Translations under genes and position numbers: made by a program
The notes under the pieces: model-generated
Databases searched by the model: none
What the model was told of the DNA's origin: nothing
Seen by the model: only the letters and a program-made list of their open reading frames with translations
Part shown: in pieces, positions 31,868-41,283 of the stretch
Layout: the number at the start of each line of letters is the position of its first letter
How positions within the stretch are numbered: the stretch's first letter is position 1
Source: Candidatus Brocadia sp. WS118
GTDB taxonomy: Bacteria > Planctomycetota > Brocadiia > Brocadiales > Brocadiaceae
Reading direction: 5' to 3'
Assembly (NCBI GenBank): GCA_007618135.1
Contig: PHFX01000162.1
Coordinates: 1-44,175 of the forward strand
Length of the DNA stretch: 44,175 bases

Positions 31868-32762
31868 AATTGCCTTTACAATTGATCTGGATGACTGGTA
31901 TTACACACCACTCATAGCCGGCGCTAATTTCTCCCATTACCCCACCGTAGAAGCTTTTTTTGCCAATTGGAATCAACGTTTTGATTACGTTACAACACCA
32001 AGTTTTCGTTTATTTGAATTGTTGAAAAATTATAATGTCAAAGCTACCTTTTTTATCATTGCTGACATGGTAGACCGGTACCCTGAATTAATGCAAGCCC
32101 TTAAAGACTCCGGGCATGAAATAGCACACCACAGCCTGCACCACACCATACCGTACAATACCAAGACCAAGGAACAAACCCAGAGTACCCAGGAATGGGA
32201 GACTGAACTTGTCAAGGCAAAACAAATATTAGAAACACATTTCGCCAGAGAAATTGTTGGCTATCGCGCTCCGGGAGCTTATTTCGCGGATTGGATGGTT
32301 CCGGTATTGATCCGCAACGGATTTGAATATGACTCCTCTCTTGTAAGCAACTCTGTATACAATAAGTCTAATCGCCCATTAAGCCATTTTCCCAAAACGC
32401 CATTTTATCTGAATGCCGATTTTGAAGAAACAGAAGCAAAAGAAAATTCCATTTTTGAGATCCCCTGGGTGAGCTGTAAAGTTGGCCCTTATCATCTACC
32501 GGGCGGTGGCGCTTTCTTTTTCAGGCTGTTTGGCGCCAGGTATTTTATCAAAATGCTTACAAGCCATCTGAAGCAGGGTGACGGCGTTTTTTATATTCAC
32601 TCCCTTGACCTTTCAAATGAAAAGTTCCCAATGTCTAATTTTCGGCACAGGCCATTTTATTGGGTCAATAAAGGAGATTATACTTTAAGGCAACTGGAGA
32701 AATTCCTTGCAGCCTTCAAGGGAAATTTTTGTGCCTGCCGGGATTTATTGCCCACCAAATAA
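31860..32762 (+). CDS. NodB-type polysaccharide deacetylase
   Basis: A 300-residue protein with the NodB homology domain. Asp11-Asp12 (IDLDDWYY) and His91-x3-His95 in [11 protein letters not shown] form the metal and catalytic site, with [10 protein letters not shown] between and YRAPGAYF (motif 3) after. FYIHSLDL (near 265) is motif 5. It has no signal peptide, so it probably acts on a lipid-linked or nucleotide-linked sugar in the cytoplasm. The resemblance is to polysaccharide deacetylases with a DUF3473-like tail. Confidence 0.88.
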   Translation: MNKIAFTIDLDDWYYTPLIAGANFSHYPTVEAFFANWNQRFDYVTTPSFRLFELLKNYNVKATFFIIADMVDRYPELMQALKDSGHEIAHHSLHHTIPYNTKTKEQTQSTQEWETELVKAKQILETHFAREIVGYRAPGAYFADWMVPVLIRNGFEYDSSLVSNSVYNKSNRPLSHFPKTPFYLNADFEETEAKENSIFEIPWVSCKVGPYHLPGGGAFFFRLFGARYFIKMLTSHLKQGDGVFYIHSLDLSNEKFPMSNFRHRPFYWVNKGDYTLRQLEKFLAAFKGNFCACRDLLPTK

Positions 32763-32776
32763 GTTTTTCATCGATT

Positions 32777-33346
32777 ATGCCAAAACTTAGCATCACCTAT
32801 AAGATACTAAAAAAACTGGGTATACATCTGTCGCCTGTTAAATATGGAGAAATAAACCCATTTGAATTGCTCGGCAAGGCAATCAGGCTTTGGAAAAATG
32901 AGATACTGCAAATGCTGGCAAAGAGTAGTGTAATCATTATCCCGGCTCCTTTGGCTGTCAGGGTCTTAAGGCCCATGCTTCATCGTTGGCGGGGGGTGAA
33001 GGTGGGTAGAAATGTATCCATAGACCAAGAAGTCATTTTTGATAGCGTCTACCCAGAAAAAATCCACTTAGCAGATGGGTGTATAATCGCCAATGGTGTA
33101 CAAATTATTGTGCATAAGAGAGATTTTTCTGATTACAAAGAAGGAGATAATGTTAACGATTTGGGATATATTATTACAGACACCTACGTGGGGAGAGGGG
33201 CTACGATTGGTATCGGGGCGATCATTCTCGGTGGGATTACAATTGGTGATGGAGCGGTAGTCGCCGCAGGCGCTTTAGTGACGAAAGATGTTGAACCATA
33301 CACTTTGGTAGCAGGAGTACCCGCAAAGCTAATACGTAAATTTTGA
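32777..33346 (+). CDS. Hexapeptide-repeat (LbH) acyltransferase
   Basis: A 189-residue left-handed beta-helix acyltransferase. After a helical N-terminus (1-60), repeats run from [20 protein letters not shown] to [20 protein letters not shown], and [11 protein letters not shown] is the catalytic-His loop typical of the maltose-/galactoside-O-acetyltransferase group. The C-terminus, [12 protein letters not shown], is standard. The ATG at 32777 is preferred over TTG at 32729, since the longer form only adds sequence overlapping the deacetylase gene. It probably O-acetylates a glycan residue. Confidence 0.85.
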   Translation: MPKLSITYKILKKLGIHLSPVKYGEINPFELLGKAIRLWKNEILQMLAKSSVIIIPAPLAVRVLRPMLHRWRGVKVGRNVSIDQEVIFDSVYPEKIHLADGCIIANGVQIIVHKRDFSDYKEGDNVNDLGYIITDTYVGRGATIGIGAIILGGITIGDGAVVAAGALVTKDVEPYTLVAGVPAKLIRKF

Positions 33347-33348
33347 CA

Positions 33349-34710
33349 ATGAGAAAGATAAAAAGGCATAGCAGTGCTTTTTTAAGCTATTCCACTTTGA
33401 GGCAGTTTTGGTTAATTTTTGGAGCTGCTATATTTATAAGAGCTATCGCTTGTATCTTTTTAATCCACACCCGAGGCGTATTGACAATAGCAGACCCTGC
33501 AGATTACATCCAGTATGCTCAGTATATTTTAGACCAGGGAGTATTCGTGTTAAATATAGAGGGGCTCAGAGCTCATGCTGGCCCAGGGTATCCACTTCTT
33601 GTGGCATTAAATTTTATTATTGCAGGAGACAACTCTTATTGGTTCGCATTATTATTGAATATCATATTCAGTTCTATTGCAGTTCCAATTGTATATTTCA
33701 TTGGAAGAAAGTTTTTAAAACATGAATGGGCATTTCTTGCCACGCTTTGGTACTTGGTGTACGTACCGCAGATATGGCAGGTCCAATTCTTAGGAAAGGA
33801 AAACATAGTATTTGGGCTTTTTACCTTGTGTATTTATGCGCTGATCATACTTGACCAAGCAAAAAGGATAGATTGGAAGTGGATATTGGTGTTTTCGATT
33901 TCTTATTTTTACCTGATACATAGTGATGAGCGGTATTTCTTTTACCTACCCTTCTTTTTGATTTTCCTCCTTTGGGGCAAAAGCACCTGGCAAACAAACT
34001 TCAAAAAGGCGAGCTGGTTAACTGTAGCTATTTTTTTGTTGATGGTACCGTGGACTTATCGCAACTATTTAGTTTTTAAACGCCCTGTCATTTTAACTGA
34101 ACGCACGGCCAAGTTTACAGATAAGCTGTTGGGATATGAAGCTCCTCCCAATCCGTATAGAAACAGATGGCTTTTATTTCAGCCTGGAACGCCGGAAGGC
34201 AATGCATATTACTTGAGTGCTGCAGACTCTATAGCCAACGGTTTGCAGCCTACTCATCCAAGAGCAAACGGCTATGTGCTTATGTACCTGAAAAAAGGCA
34301 TATCCGAAGGAAACTATCCAAAAGCTTATTCTCCGCTAGAGGAAAAGTGGTCTTATTTTACCGAATTCTGGCGCCCGGCAAGATTCCAGTCGGGCTTTTA
34401 TGGCCATGGGTTTCGGTATTTTGAGAAATGGAATCCGGATAGATGGATCTTTAGCGTGTTGCAATATGGGGTTTTATTGCCCTTTTTAGTATTGGGTGTA
34501 TATGTAGGGATGAAAAGGATGGATCGGGTTGCCCTATTTCTATCTGCAATAATTTTTATACACTGTATTATTCACGTAATCCTAGCAAACAATGCTTTTG
34601 AACGCTATCGGCTTCCGATAGACCCCTTTATCATTTTATTGGCTTTCCTGGGGCTATCTGTACTATACCTGCAAAATAAGCACCTGACGGGGAATTCACC
34701 CCAGCCATGA
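33349..34710 (+). CDS. GT39/ArnT-like membrane glycosyltransferase
   Basis: A 453-residue integral membrane protein with about ten to eleven hydrophobic segments and the PMT/ArnT-like fold (GT-C). The first loop has ADPADYIQYAQYILDQGVFV, the acidic motif following the first membrane segment. AGPGYPLLVALNFI is the typical following stretch, and FERYRLPIDPFIILLAF is the last-helix pattern. It should use a polyprenyl-phosphate sugar as donor at the periplasmic face. The ATG at 33349 is preferred to TTG at 33343. It overlaps the next gene by 4 bp. Confidence 0.78.
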   Translation: MRKIKRHSSAFLSYSTLRQFWLIFGAAIFIRAIACIFLIHTRGVLTIADPADYIQYAQYILDQGVFVLNIEGLRAHAGPGYPLLVALNFIIAGDNSYWFALLLNIIFSSIAVPIVYFIGRKFLKHEWAFLATLWYLVYVPQIWQVQFLGKENIVFGLFTLCIYALIILDQAKRIDWKWILVFSISYFYLIHSDERYFFYLPFFLIFLLWGKSTWQTNFKKASWLTVAIFLLMVPWTYRNYLVFKRPVILTERTAKFTDKLLGYEAPPNPYRNRWLLFQPGTPEGNAYYLSAADSIANGLQPTHPRANGYVLMYLKKGISEGNYPKAYSPLEEKWSYFTEFWRPARFQSGFYGHGFRYFEKWNPDRWIFSVLQYGVLLPFLVLGVYVGMKRMDRVALFLSAIIFIHCIIHVILANNAFERYRLPIDPFIILLAFLGLSVLYLQNKHLTGNSPQP

Positions 34711-35834
34711 TCAAAGCAGCAATTCGTTCTACCTTAGGCTATTTAAAAAACATTCCCGGGTTTACCACAAACCGGCGCATTGTGGTTCTAGAATCGGATG
34801 ATTGGGGGTCCGTGCGCATGCCGTCGAAAAGCGCCTTTGCTATCCTGAAGAAGAAGGGCTATGACATAGATAGCGATGCTTATTGTCTTTATGATACCTT
34901 AGCCACAGAGAAAGACCTGACAAGGTTGTTTGAACTCTTGTTAAAATATAAAGATGCAAATGGAAATCATCCCATCATAACAGCTAATGCGGTTGTAGCA
35001 AACCCCAATTTCGCCCAGATTAGAGCCGACGAGTTCGAACGGTATAGCTATGAACTCTTCACCGAAACGCTTAAATCCTATCCGAATTGCGAGCGCTCCT
35101 TTGAACTATGGCAGAAGGGGAGAGCAGAGGGTTTATTTCATCCCCAATTCCATGGTAGAGAGCATTTAAATGTCAGGTTATGGATGAAAGCGCTGAAGAT
35201 GGGGTTAAAACCTGCCCTTGATACCTTTGAGCTAAACATGTTTGCTGTCAATAGCGATGAAACGCTAGGTAATAGAGACAACTATATGGCCGCTTTTGAC
35301 TTTTATGATAAACTGCATGAACAAGAGGTGCTGGCTATAGTAGAAGAGGGCATGAGGTTGTTCAAAAATATTCATGGCTACGCTTCAAAGACTTTTATTG
35401 CACCTTGTTATACATGGAGCAACAGCGTCGAAAAAAAAATGGCCGAATTAGGGGTTGAGTCTGTCCAAGGAATTGTAAAAAGAAAAGTACCTAAGGGTAA
35501 TAAGTCAAGTAGGTACAGGACAGTTTATAATTATATGGGGAAAAAAAACAAGTATGGTCAACATTACTTAATGCGCAATGCTTTTATGGAAGCGAGCCAT
35601 AACAAAAATTGGGGAGCGGACTACTGCTTAAAAAGTGTTGAACAAGCTTTCAAATTAAATAAACCAGCGATCATCAGCTCTCACCGGGTTAACTTCCTAG
35701 GTTCTTTAGAGGAAAGAAATCAGGTATATAATTTCAAAGAGTTTGAGAAAATTTTTAGCACAATTTTAAAGAAGTGGCCCTCCACGGAATTTATGAGTTC
35801 CGACGAATTGGGCCGCATCATGGGAAGCAAATAA
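34707..35834 (+). CDS. 'Polysaccharide (de)acetylase' family protein, paralogue 1
   Basis: A 375-residue protein of a family found in Bacteroidota glycan loci and usually annotated as polysaccharide (de)acetylase. Asp31-Asp32 in VLESDDWGSV and His149-x3-His153 in PQFHGREHLN look like a NodB-type metal site, but they are about 117 residues apart (about 50-80 in NodB). IISSHRVNFLG (322-332) could be the C-terminal catalytic His motif. No signal peptide is seen. A paralogue at 40153 shares all three motifs at the same spacing. Enzymatic function is inferred and has not been shown to my knowledge. Confidence 0.7.
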   Translation: MIKAAIRSTLGYLKNIPGFTTNRRIVVLESDDWGSVRMPSKSAFAILKKKGYDIDSDAYCLYDTLATEKDLTRLFELLLKYKDANGNHPIITANAVVANPNFAQIRADEFERYSYELFTETLKSYPNCERSFELWQKGRAEGLFHPQFHGREHLNVRLWMKALKMGLKPALDTFELNMFAVNSDETLGNRDNYMAAFDFYDKLHEQEVLAIVEEGMRLFKNIHGYASKTFIAPCYTWSNSVEKKMAELGVESVQGIVKRKVPKGNKSSRYRTVYNYMGKKNKYGQHYLMRNAFMEASHNKNWGADYCLKSVEQAFKLNKPAIISSHRVNFLGSLEERNQVYNFKEFEKIFSTILKKWPSTEFMSSDELGRIMGSK

Positions 35835-35838
35835 TATC

Positions 35839-36420
35839 GTGATAAAGACCAAGCCGCAATTGAGGTATTATTTGGAGCAAGACAGAATTGCATTGAAAAG
35901 GAAGAAACCTACTCTTAAGTCCAGGTTGATCAGTTTTTTTTTCCCTGATCACATTTACAGGTTTCAGCGTACATTACGGCATGCCGAGTATTATCATAAT
36001 AAAAGGAAAACACTATTGACGCTTCCCTTTTATGCTTATTACTTTATCCGGTACAAGCGAGAGGGGCTTCGATTGGGATTTTCAATCCCGTTAAATGTGT
36101 TTGGGCCAGGTTTGGCTATTGTGCATATAGGTACTATCGTTATCAACCCGCAGGCGAGAATAGGAGCTAATTGCCGAATTCACGTTTGCACAAATATTGG
36201 CACCTCAACAGGTAGTGCTGTAGCACCCATTATTGGCGATAATGTTTACATTGCTCCAGGTGTTAAGATTTATGGTGAAATCACAATTTGTAATAATGTA
36301 GCCTTTGCAGCAAATGCAGCAGTTTCAAAAAGTATTTCTGAGGAGAATTGTCTATACGGTGGAGTCCCGGCAAAGAAGATTGCAGGAATAGATATGAAGA
36401 AACTCTTAAAACATTTATGA
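35839..36420 (+). CDS. Serine-acetyltransferase-like hexapeptide acyltransferase
   Basis: A 193-residue protein with an N-terminal helical part (1-75) and a beta-helix of the serine O-acetyltransferase type. Repeats include FGPGLAIVHIGTIVINPQAR, then IGANCRIHVCTNIGTS with the catalytic-type His, and IGDNVYIAPGVKIYGEI. It ends LYGGVPAKKI. Glycan-locus members acetylate sugars rather than serine. The start is GTG at 35839, 4 bp after the previous stop. Confidence 0.85.
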   Translation: MIKTKPQLRYYLEQDRIALKRKKPTLKSRLISFFFPDHIYRFQRTLRHAEYYHNKRKTLLTLPFYAYYFIRYKREGLRLGFSIPLNVFGPGLAIVHIGTIVINPQARIGANCRIHVCTNIGTSTGSAVAPIIGDNVYIAPGVKIYGEITICNNVAFAANAAVSKSISEENCLYGGVPAKKIAGIDMKKLLKHL

Positions 36421-36456
36421 GTATCTAACTTAGTACATTAGTACAACTTTTAAACC

Positions 36457-37563
36457 TTGACCAGCCAGCACACTAAAATCTGCTTAATCATTCATTCACT
36501 AGGGCCGGGTGGCATGGAGCGGGTGATGGTCACCTTAGCCAATCAGTTTATTAATAAGGCAAATACAACTGTAGACATAGCCCTTTGTGGCCGGAACCGC
36601 GATGTATTTTACAAGTTACATGAAAATATTCAGGCACATTATCCCTCCTTTGTTTTTAATAATAAGTATCGAATATGGCATACCATCAAAACGCTTGTTT
36701 TTCTGAGGGAAAAAGTCCTGGCACTAAAACCTGATACTGTTCTGGTTTTTGGTGAAATGTGGAATAACTTAGCCCTACTCGCGCTATTGGGCCTTGAAAT
36801 ACCCGTTTTTGTGTCGGATCGAAGTACTCCTGGAAAGAACCTGGGAGGGCCCCATAATCTTTTAAGAAAAATTTTATACCCAACTGCGTCTGGATACATT
36901 GCTCAAACCCAGATAGCAGCTGATTTGGCTCTGAAGAAAAAATGGAATGGCAATATTGCAGTTATTGGCAATCCCATATTGCCATTTCAATCAAATAGCG
37001 AAAGGAGGAAAGAAAAAATAGTGCTTTCTGTTGGAAGATTGATAAACACAAAGCACTATGATGAGTTAATAAAATTATTTGTTGCCTTGGACCATCCTGA
37101 ATGGAAGCTGATCATTGTCGGAGGAAATGCGAAAAAACAAAAGAACCTAGAGAAGCTTAAGCAGCTAATAGTTGAATATAAAGCTGAACACAGAGTTTTT
37201 TTAGAAGGAACTCAACCAGATGTCGCCAGTTACTACCAAAAAAGCTCGATTTTTGCCCTCACATCTAGTTCTGAAGGTTTTCCCAACGTAGTTGGAGAAG
37301 CCTTATCCGCAGGATTGCCGGTAGTCTCATTCGATTGTGTAGCTGGCCCTAAAGAAATGATCGAAGAAGGGAAAAATGGTTTTTTGGTTCCCATCCTCGA
37401 TTTCAAAAAATTTCAAAAGAGGCTGGAACAGCTTATGACAGATGATGTTCTTCTAGAACGCATGGCAAAATATGCTCCCAAAAGCATAGAAAAGTTTTCC
37501 GCAAAGCAAATATCCAATCGCTTTTTAAATTTCATCACAACAAAAGGTGAAAATAATAATTAA
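36457..37563 (+). CDS. GT4 glycosyltransferase
   Basis: A 368-residue GT-B enzyme. The N-terminal CLIIHSLGPGGMERVMVTLA (8-27) is the GPGGxE acceptor loop of the GalNAc-/galactosyl-transferase group (PglH/PglJ-like). VLSVGRLINTKHYDELI and the E-x7-E motif in SSEGFPNVVGEALSAGLPVV follow. The start is TTG at 36457, eight codons before the first strand. It overlaps the next gene by 17 bp. Confidence 0.9.
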   Translation: MTSQHTKICLIIHSLGPGGMERVMVTLANQFINKANTTVDIALCGRNRDVFYKLHENIQAHYPSFVFNNKYRIWHTIKTLVFLREKVLALKPDTVLVFGEMWNNLALLALLGLEIPVFVSDRSTPGKNLGGPHNLLRKILYPTASGYIAQTQIAADLALKKKWNGNIAVIGNPILPFQSNSERRKEKIVLSVGRLINTKHYDELIKLFVALDHPEWKLIIVGGNAKKQKNLEKLKQLIVEYKAEHRVFLEGTQPDVASYYQKSSIFALTSSSEGFPNVVGEALSAGLPVVSFDCVAGPKEMIEEGKNGFLVPILDFKKFQKRLEQLMTDDVLLERMAKYAPKSIEKFSAKQISNRFLNFITTKGENNN

Positions 37564-38671
37564 TACTGCTCACCAACGCTTCGGTGGTGCCATACAAGTC
37601 GCCCTATCCTTCATTTACGAATGTCGAAATTTCCCTGAACATGAATATCACGTTTTGCTGGGGCAAGGCGTGAGTGAATTTCTAAAAAAACAGGATTTCC
37701 CAAATAACTTCTTTTTTTACGACTTTGATTTTGGGATCATTAGTTTTAATATTATAAAAAATATTCAAGCCACACTAGGTCCATTGGAGAAACAAATAAA
37801 GCCTGATGTCATTATTTCTACATCAGGACCTACCTACTTTCACTCCAAAGCGCCACAAATCATAGGTTTTAATTTACCCTTGTACATTTATCCGGAGTCG
37901 CCGTTTATCCAAAACTTGCGATGGAGAAAAAGGCTTAAATTGTGGTTGAAAAAACAAGTGCACTTTTATTATTTTAAAAGGGATGGATCAGCTTATGTAA
38001 CGCAAACTGATGATGTCAATCAGCGCGTACGTAGGGCGCTCGGGATCGAAAATGTTTATACTATTACCAATACCCACAGCAATTTTTATACTGAGAACTT
38101 GCAATATCCAAATCGACTTGGGGAGAAAAAAGAAGGAGAAATCCGTTTGTTGACAGTCAGTTCATATTATCCACACAAAAACTTAGAGATCATTCCAAAA
38201 GTTTTGAAGGAACTGAGAAATAGAGGGCTGGAAAACATTCGTTTCATTTTAACACTCAAAGAACAAGATTTCACTAGGAATGTTAAGGGTTTTCCTGGAA
38301 TCATCAATGTAGGCCCTTTACCGCCACAGGAATGCCCTTCACTATACAGAGAATGCGATGTGATGTTTTTGCCTACCCTTGCCGAGTGTTTTTCTGCTTC
38401 TTATCCAGAAGCAATGGTTATGGGAAAGCCGATCATAACAACTGATTTAGGGTTTTCAAGGAGCATCTGCGGGGATGCAGCCATATATTTCAAACCGCAG
38501 CAAGCTAGTTCTGCAGCAGATGCAATAGAAAAATTGCTGAAAGATTCTACACTGTATAAAAAACTTGTAATTAGAGGCAAGAAAAGATTAAAAGCATTCG
38601 ATTCTCCTGAACAACGGACTCGAAAGTACTTGGACCTTTGCCAACGATTTGCGTTGGAAAGGCAAGATTAA
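37547..38671 (+). CDS. GT4 glycosyltransferase
   Basis: A 374-residue GT-B enzyme. The N-terminus, IIINTAHQRFGGAIQVALSF (3-22), has the acceptor-side glycine loop. The C-terminal domain has LLTVSSYYPHKNLEIIPKVL and AECFSASYPEAMVMGKPIIT with E-x7-E. The start is GTG at 37547, overlapping the previous glycosyltransferase gene. The donor is not readable. Confidence 0.88.
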   Translation: MKIIINTAHQRFGGAIQVALSFIYECRNFPEHEYHVLLGQGVSEFLKKQDFPNNFFFYDFDFGIISFNIIKNIQATLGPLEKQIKPDVIISTSGPTYFHSKAPQIIGFNLPLYIYPESPFIQNLRWRKRLKLWLKKQVHFYYFKRDGSAYVTQTDDVNQRVRRALGIENVYTITNTHSNFYTENLQYPNRLGEKKEGEIRLLTVSSYYPHKNLEIIPKVLKELRNRGLENIRFILTLKEQDFTRNVKGFPGIINVGPLPPQECPSLYRECDVMFLPTLAECFSASYPEAMVMGKPIITTDLGFSRSICGDAAIYFKPQQASSAADAIEKLLKDSTLYKKLVIRGKKRLKAFDSPEQRTRKYLDLCQRFALERQD

Positions 38672-38685
38672 GAAAAAAAACAGAT

Positions 38686-39840
38686 GTGAAAAAACTAATC
38701 TTCGTCGATCAAGCCACAGGCTATCTGAGCATCGATCTGATGAATGAGTTTGCCAAACAGTACGATGAGATTACTTTGTTGGCGGGAAGCATCAGATTAC
38801 AAGATGCAGAACTGTCACCAATAGTACAGCGGGTCAAAATAGCCCGCTATAACCGACAAAGTTTTTTACTTAAGTTTATTACCTGGTTGCTCGGATTTGC
38901 TCAAATCGCCTATCATATCTTCATTCGAAATAATGAGCACGATATTTTTTTTACAACCAAACCTCCTTTTGCCTATTTTCTGGGTTTAATTACCAGAAAA
39001 AAGTTTAGCATTCAGGTCCTCGATGTTTATCCCAACGCACTAAAGCTGTACAATATGAGCGAAGGACACATCATTTATAAAATATGGACCTATCTAAACA
39101 AATTTATTTTTAAAAAAGCCTCGAGAATTTATACGATCAGTGGCAAAATGAAGGAATTGCTCCTGGCTTACACGCCCGAGGACAAAATAAAAGTCATTCC
39201 GCTTTGGTCAGGGCTTTTAAATCTGAAAAGTGTCCCCCGCGAGCATAACGAATGGGCCATTAGCCAGGGTATACAAAATAAATTTGTCGTTCAATATTCC
39301 GGAAATATTGGATACACTCATAACGTAGAAATACTGATCGACCTGGCAAAACAAATGGCTGAAAATAAAAACGCCCATTTTCAAATTATCGGACGGGGAG
39401 AAAGATATGATCTAATAAAGGAAAAAGTAGAAGAGGAAAAGTTGGGCAACTGTTCGGTTTTACCTTTTCAACCAGATGAGGTACTGAATCAGTCACTGGC
39501 TGCTGCGCACCTGGGCGTGATCTTATTAGATGAAAAGATAGCCCATGTCAGTTTACCCAGCAAAATATACAACTTACAAAAAGTAGGGGTACCCTTGCTT
39601 TGTTTCGCTCCGGAAGACTCTGAATTAAGAAATCACATCAATAAATACCAAAATGGGGCTTGCTTCAAAGAGAACGAGATAAGTGATGTGTGCACTTTTA
39701 TTTTGGATTTATCAAAGGATAAGCCTCGATATGAATGGTTATCCAACAATTCGCGTTCTGCTTCGCAAGAGTTTACAACAGAGAACGCAAAAAAATATGT
39801 GGCCGACTTTGTGGAAGATGAATTTTGCATCAATAAATAA
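38686..39840 (+). CDS. GT4 glycosyltransferase (WcaI/WbuB-like)
   Basis: A 384-residue protein with the WcaI/WbuB-type GT4 layout. KKLIFVDQATGYLSIDLMNE opens the acceptor domain, YTISGKMKELL ends it, and VVQYSGNIGYTHNVEILIDL begins the donor domain. SLPSKIYNLQKVGVPLLCF replaces the classical E-x7-E region, as in WbuB-like fucosamine transferases. GTG at 38686 is chosen because the 16 codons from TTG 38638 lie in the 3' end of the preceding gene. The donor sugar is unknown. Confidence 0.85.
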   Translation: MKKLIFVDQATGYLSIDLMNEFAKQYDEITLLAGSIRLQDAELSPIVQRVKIARYNRQSFLLKFITWLLGFAQIAYHIFIRNNEHDIFFTTKPPFAYFLGLITRKKFSIQVLDVYPNALKLYNMSEGHIIYKIWTYLNKFIFKKASRIYTISGKMKELLLAYTPEDKIKVIPLWSGLLNLKSVPREHNEWAISQGIQNKFVVQYSGNIGYTHNVEILIDLAKQMAENKNAHFQIIGRGERYDLIKEKVEEEKLGNCSVLPFQPDEVLNQSLAAAHLGVILLDEKIAHVSLPSKIYNLQKVGVPLLCFAPEDSELRNHINKYQNGACFKENEISDVCTFILDLSKDKPRYEWLSNNSRSASQEFTTENAKKYVADFVEDEFCINK

Positions 39841-39849
39841 ATTCGATTC

Positions 39850-40160
39850 ATGAAGACAGCATTAGTTCTCGGCGGTGGTGGCTTTATTGGCGGCCACCTA
39901 GGCAAGCGGCTGAAGGAAGAAGGTTTCTATGTTCGGGTTGTTGACATAAAGCCAGAGCATGAATTTTGGAAGCATGAAGAAATTTGCGATGAATACATTC
40001 AGGCAGATCTGAGAGATTCTCGGAAAGTTGAATAGATCATGCATGCAAAAGAAGCCTCCGATGGCTTTGACGAAGCCTACCGATAAAAATGGGTATGGTG
40101 AAAACATTTAAGTGGATAAATGAGCAAGTGATAAACCCCAAAGTTCTTGAGGATGCGTAA
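39850..40160 (+). pseudogene. Relic of a GDP-mannose 3,5-epimerase-like NAD-dependent epimerase
   Basis: The ATG at 39850 starts a Rossmann epimerase N-terminus, ALVLGGGGFIGGHLGKRLKE (4-23), then YIQADLRDS. A TAG at 40033-40035 stops it after 61 codons. The same frame goes on with IMHAKEASDGFDEAYR, recalling GFDEVYQLAADM of the family. The frame then shifts: 40082-40111 reads DKNGYGENI and 40131-40160 reads INPKVLEDA, like GAGYIFTGEND and INLNVLEAA. At least one premature stop and two shifts, with the C-terminal two thirds missing, make it a dead gene. Its end overlaps the start of the next gene. The family call is from these fragments and is moderate. Confidence 0.7.
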
Positions 40161-41283
40161 GGTTTTAATCGATAACCTCAAGAATCTATTTGGCTGGCGT
40201 GCTAAACAGAAATTAGTCGTATTTGCAGTAGACGACTACGGGAATGTCCGCTTGGGCTCAAAGGTTGCACGACAAAATATGGACCGCCTGGGGCTCAAAG
40301 TTTGGAACCGGTTTGATGCTCACGACACCCTGGAAACCAGAGAAGACCTTGAGGCTCTCTATGAAACCTTACATTCGGTAAAAGACAAAAATGGCAGAGC
40401 TGCTGTATTCACGCCTTTCGCCTTACCCTGCAACATCGACTTTGAGCGAATTGCACAGGAAAACTATAGCTGTTATCAATACGAACTATTACCAACTACC
40501 TACAAGAAACTGAGCGCGATAGACGCCAAAGCATACGACGGCGCATGGCAACTTTGGAAAGAAGGAATTGAGAAAGGATTACTTCGCCCTCAATTTCACG
40601 GCAGAGAGCATTTAAACATTAAAGTATTCGAGGAAAAACTGGCAAAAAAAAACCAGGAACTGATGTCCGCTCTTGAAAACCGCTCTTACGCCAGTATCTC
40701 CGATACCGGCTATTCTTCTATTGGTTACACTGCTGCTTTTTCCTTTTGGTCACCCGACGAACTCAGCCGCTTCGAAGAAATCTTAATAACCGGACTAGCT
40801 GCCTTTAAAAAGGTCTATGGCTACCAAGCTAAGGTTTTTACTCCTCCTGCACGGCAATTTCATTCTTCTTTAGAAGGCGTTTTATGGAATAATGGTGTAC
40901 AAGCAATTGATAAACCCTTTACGATTAACCGACACCTAGGTTATGGTAAATACCGAAGGGAATTGAACTCTACTAGATTTCAAAAAAACACACAGACTGC
41001 CACAATAGTCCGAAATGTTGTATTTGAGCCGACTGATGCGCGAGGAATAGATTGGGTAAACTATACCCTAGAACAAATCGAAGCTGCATTCCGCTGGAAT
41101 CGCCCGGCCATCATCAGTTCTCACCGCGTAAACTACTGTGGGCATATTGATCCAAGGAACCGGGAGGAAGGGTTGTCTACCCTTAAAACATTGCTTAAAA
41201 AGATTGTCCGGCGTTGGCCGGCTATTGAGTTCATTTCGGCAGGGGAATTAGCGAAAATTATTATTGAAGAGAAGCATGTATAA
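40153..41283 (+). CDS. 'Polysaccharide (de)acetylase' family protein, paralogue 2
   Basis: A 376-residue paralogue of the protein at 34707. Asp27-Asp28 (FAVDDYGNV), His149-x3-His153 in RPQFHGREHLN and IISSHRVNYCG repeat the motif layout of the first copy. Overall identity appears modest outside the motifs, so the duplication is old or the copies came separately. The ATG at 40153 is preferred over TTG 40147. The 5' end overlaps the last codons of the epimerase relic, and the 3' end overlaps the sugar transferase gene. Confidence 0.7.
   Translation: MRKVLIDNLKNLFGWRAKQKLVVFAVDDYGNVRLGSKVARQNMDRLGLKVWNRFDAHDTLETREDLEALYETLHSVKDKNGRAAVFTPFALPCNIDFERIAQENYSCYQYELLPTTYKKLSAIDAKAYDGAWQLWKEGIEKGLLRPQFHGREHLNIKVFEEKLAKKNQELMSALENRSYASISDTGYSSIGYTAAFSFWSPDELSRFEEILITGLAAFKKVYGYQAKVFTPPARQFHSSLEGVLWNNGVQAIDKPFTINRHLGYGKYRRELNSTRFQKNTQTATIVRNVVFEPTDARGIDWVNYTLEQIEAAFRWNRPAIISSHRVNYCGHIDPRNREEGLSTLKTLLKKIVRRWPAIEFISAGELAKIIIEEKHV

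Noticed and set aside
39633-39905. Minus-strand frame at the end of the GT4 gene (90 codons)
   Set aside because: It is a shadow of the + strand glycosyltransferase and the epimerase relic, with no domain of its own.
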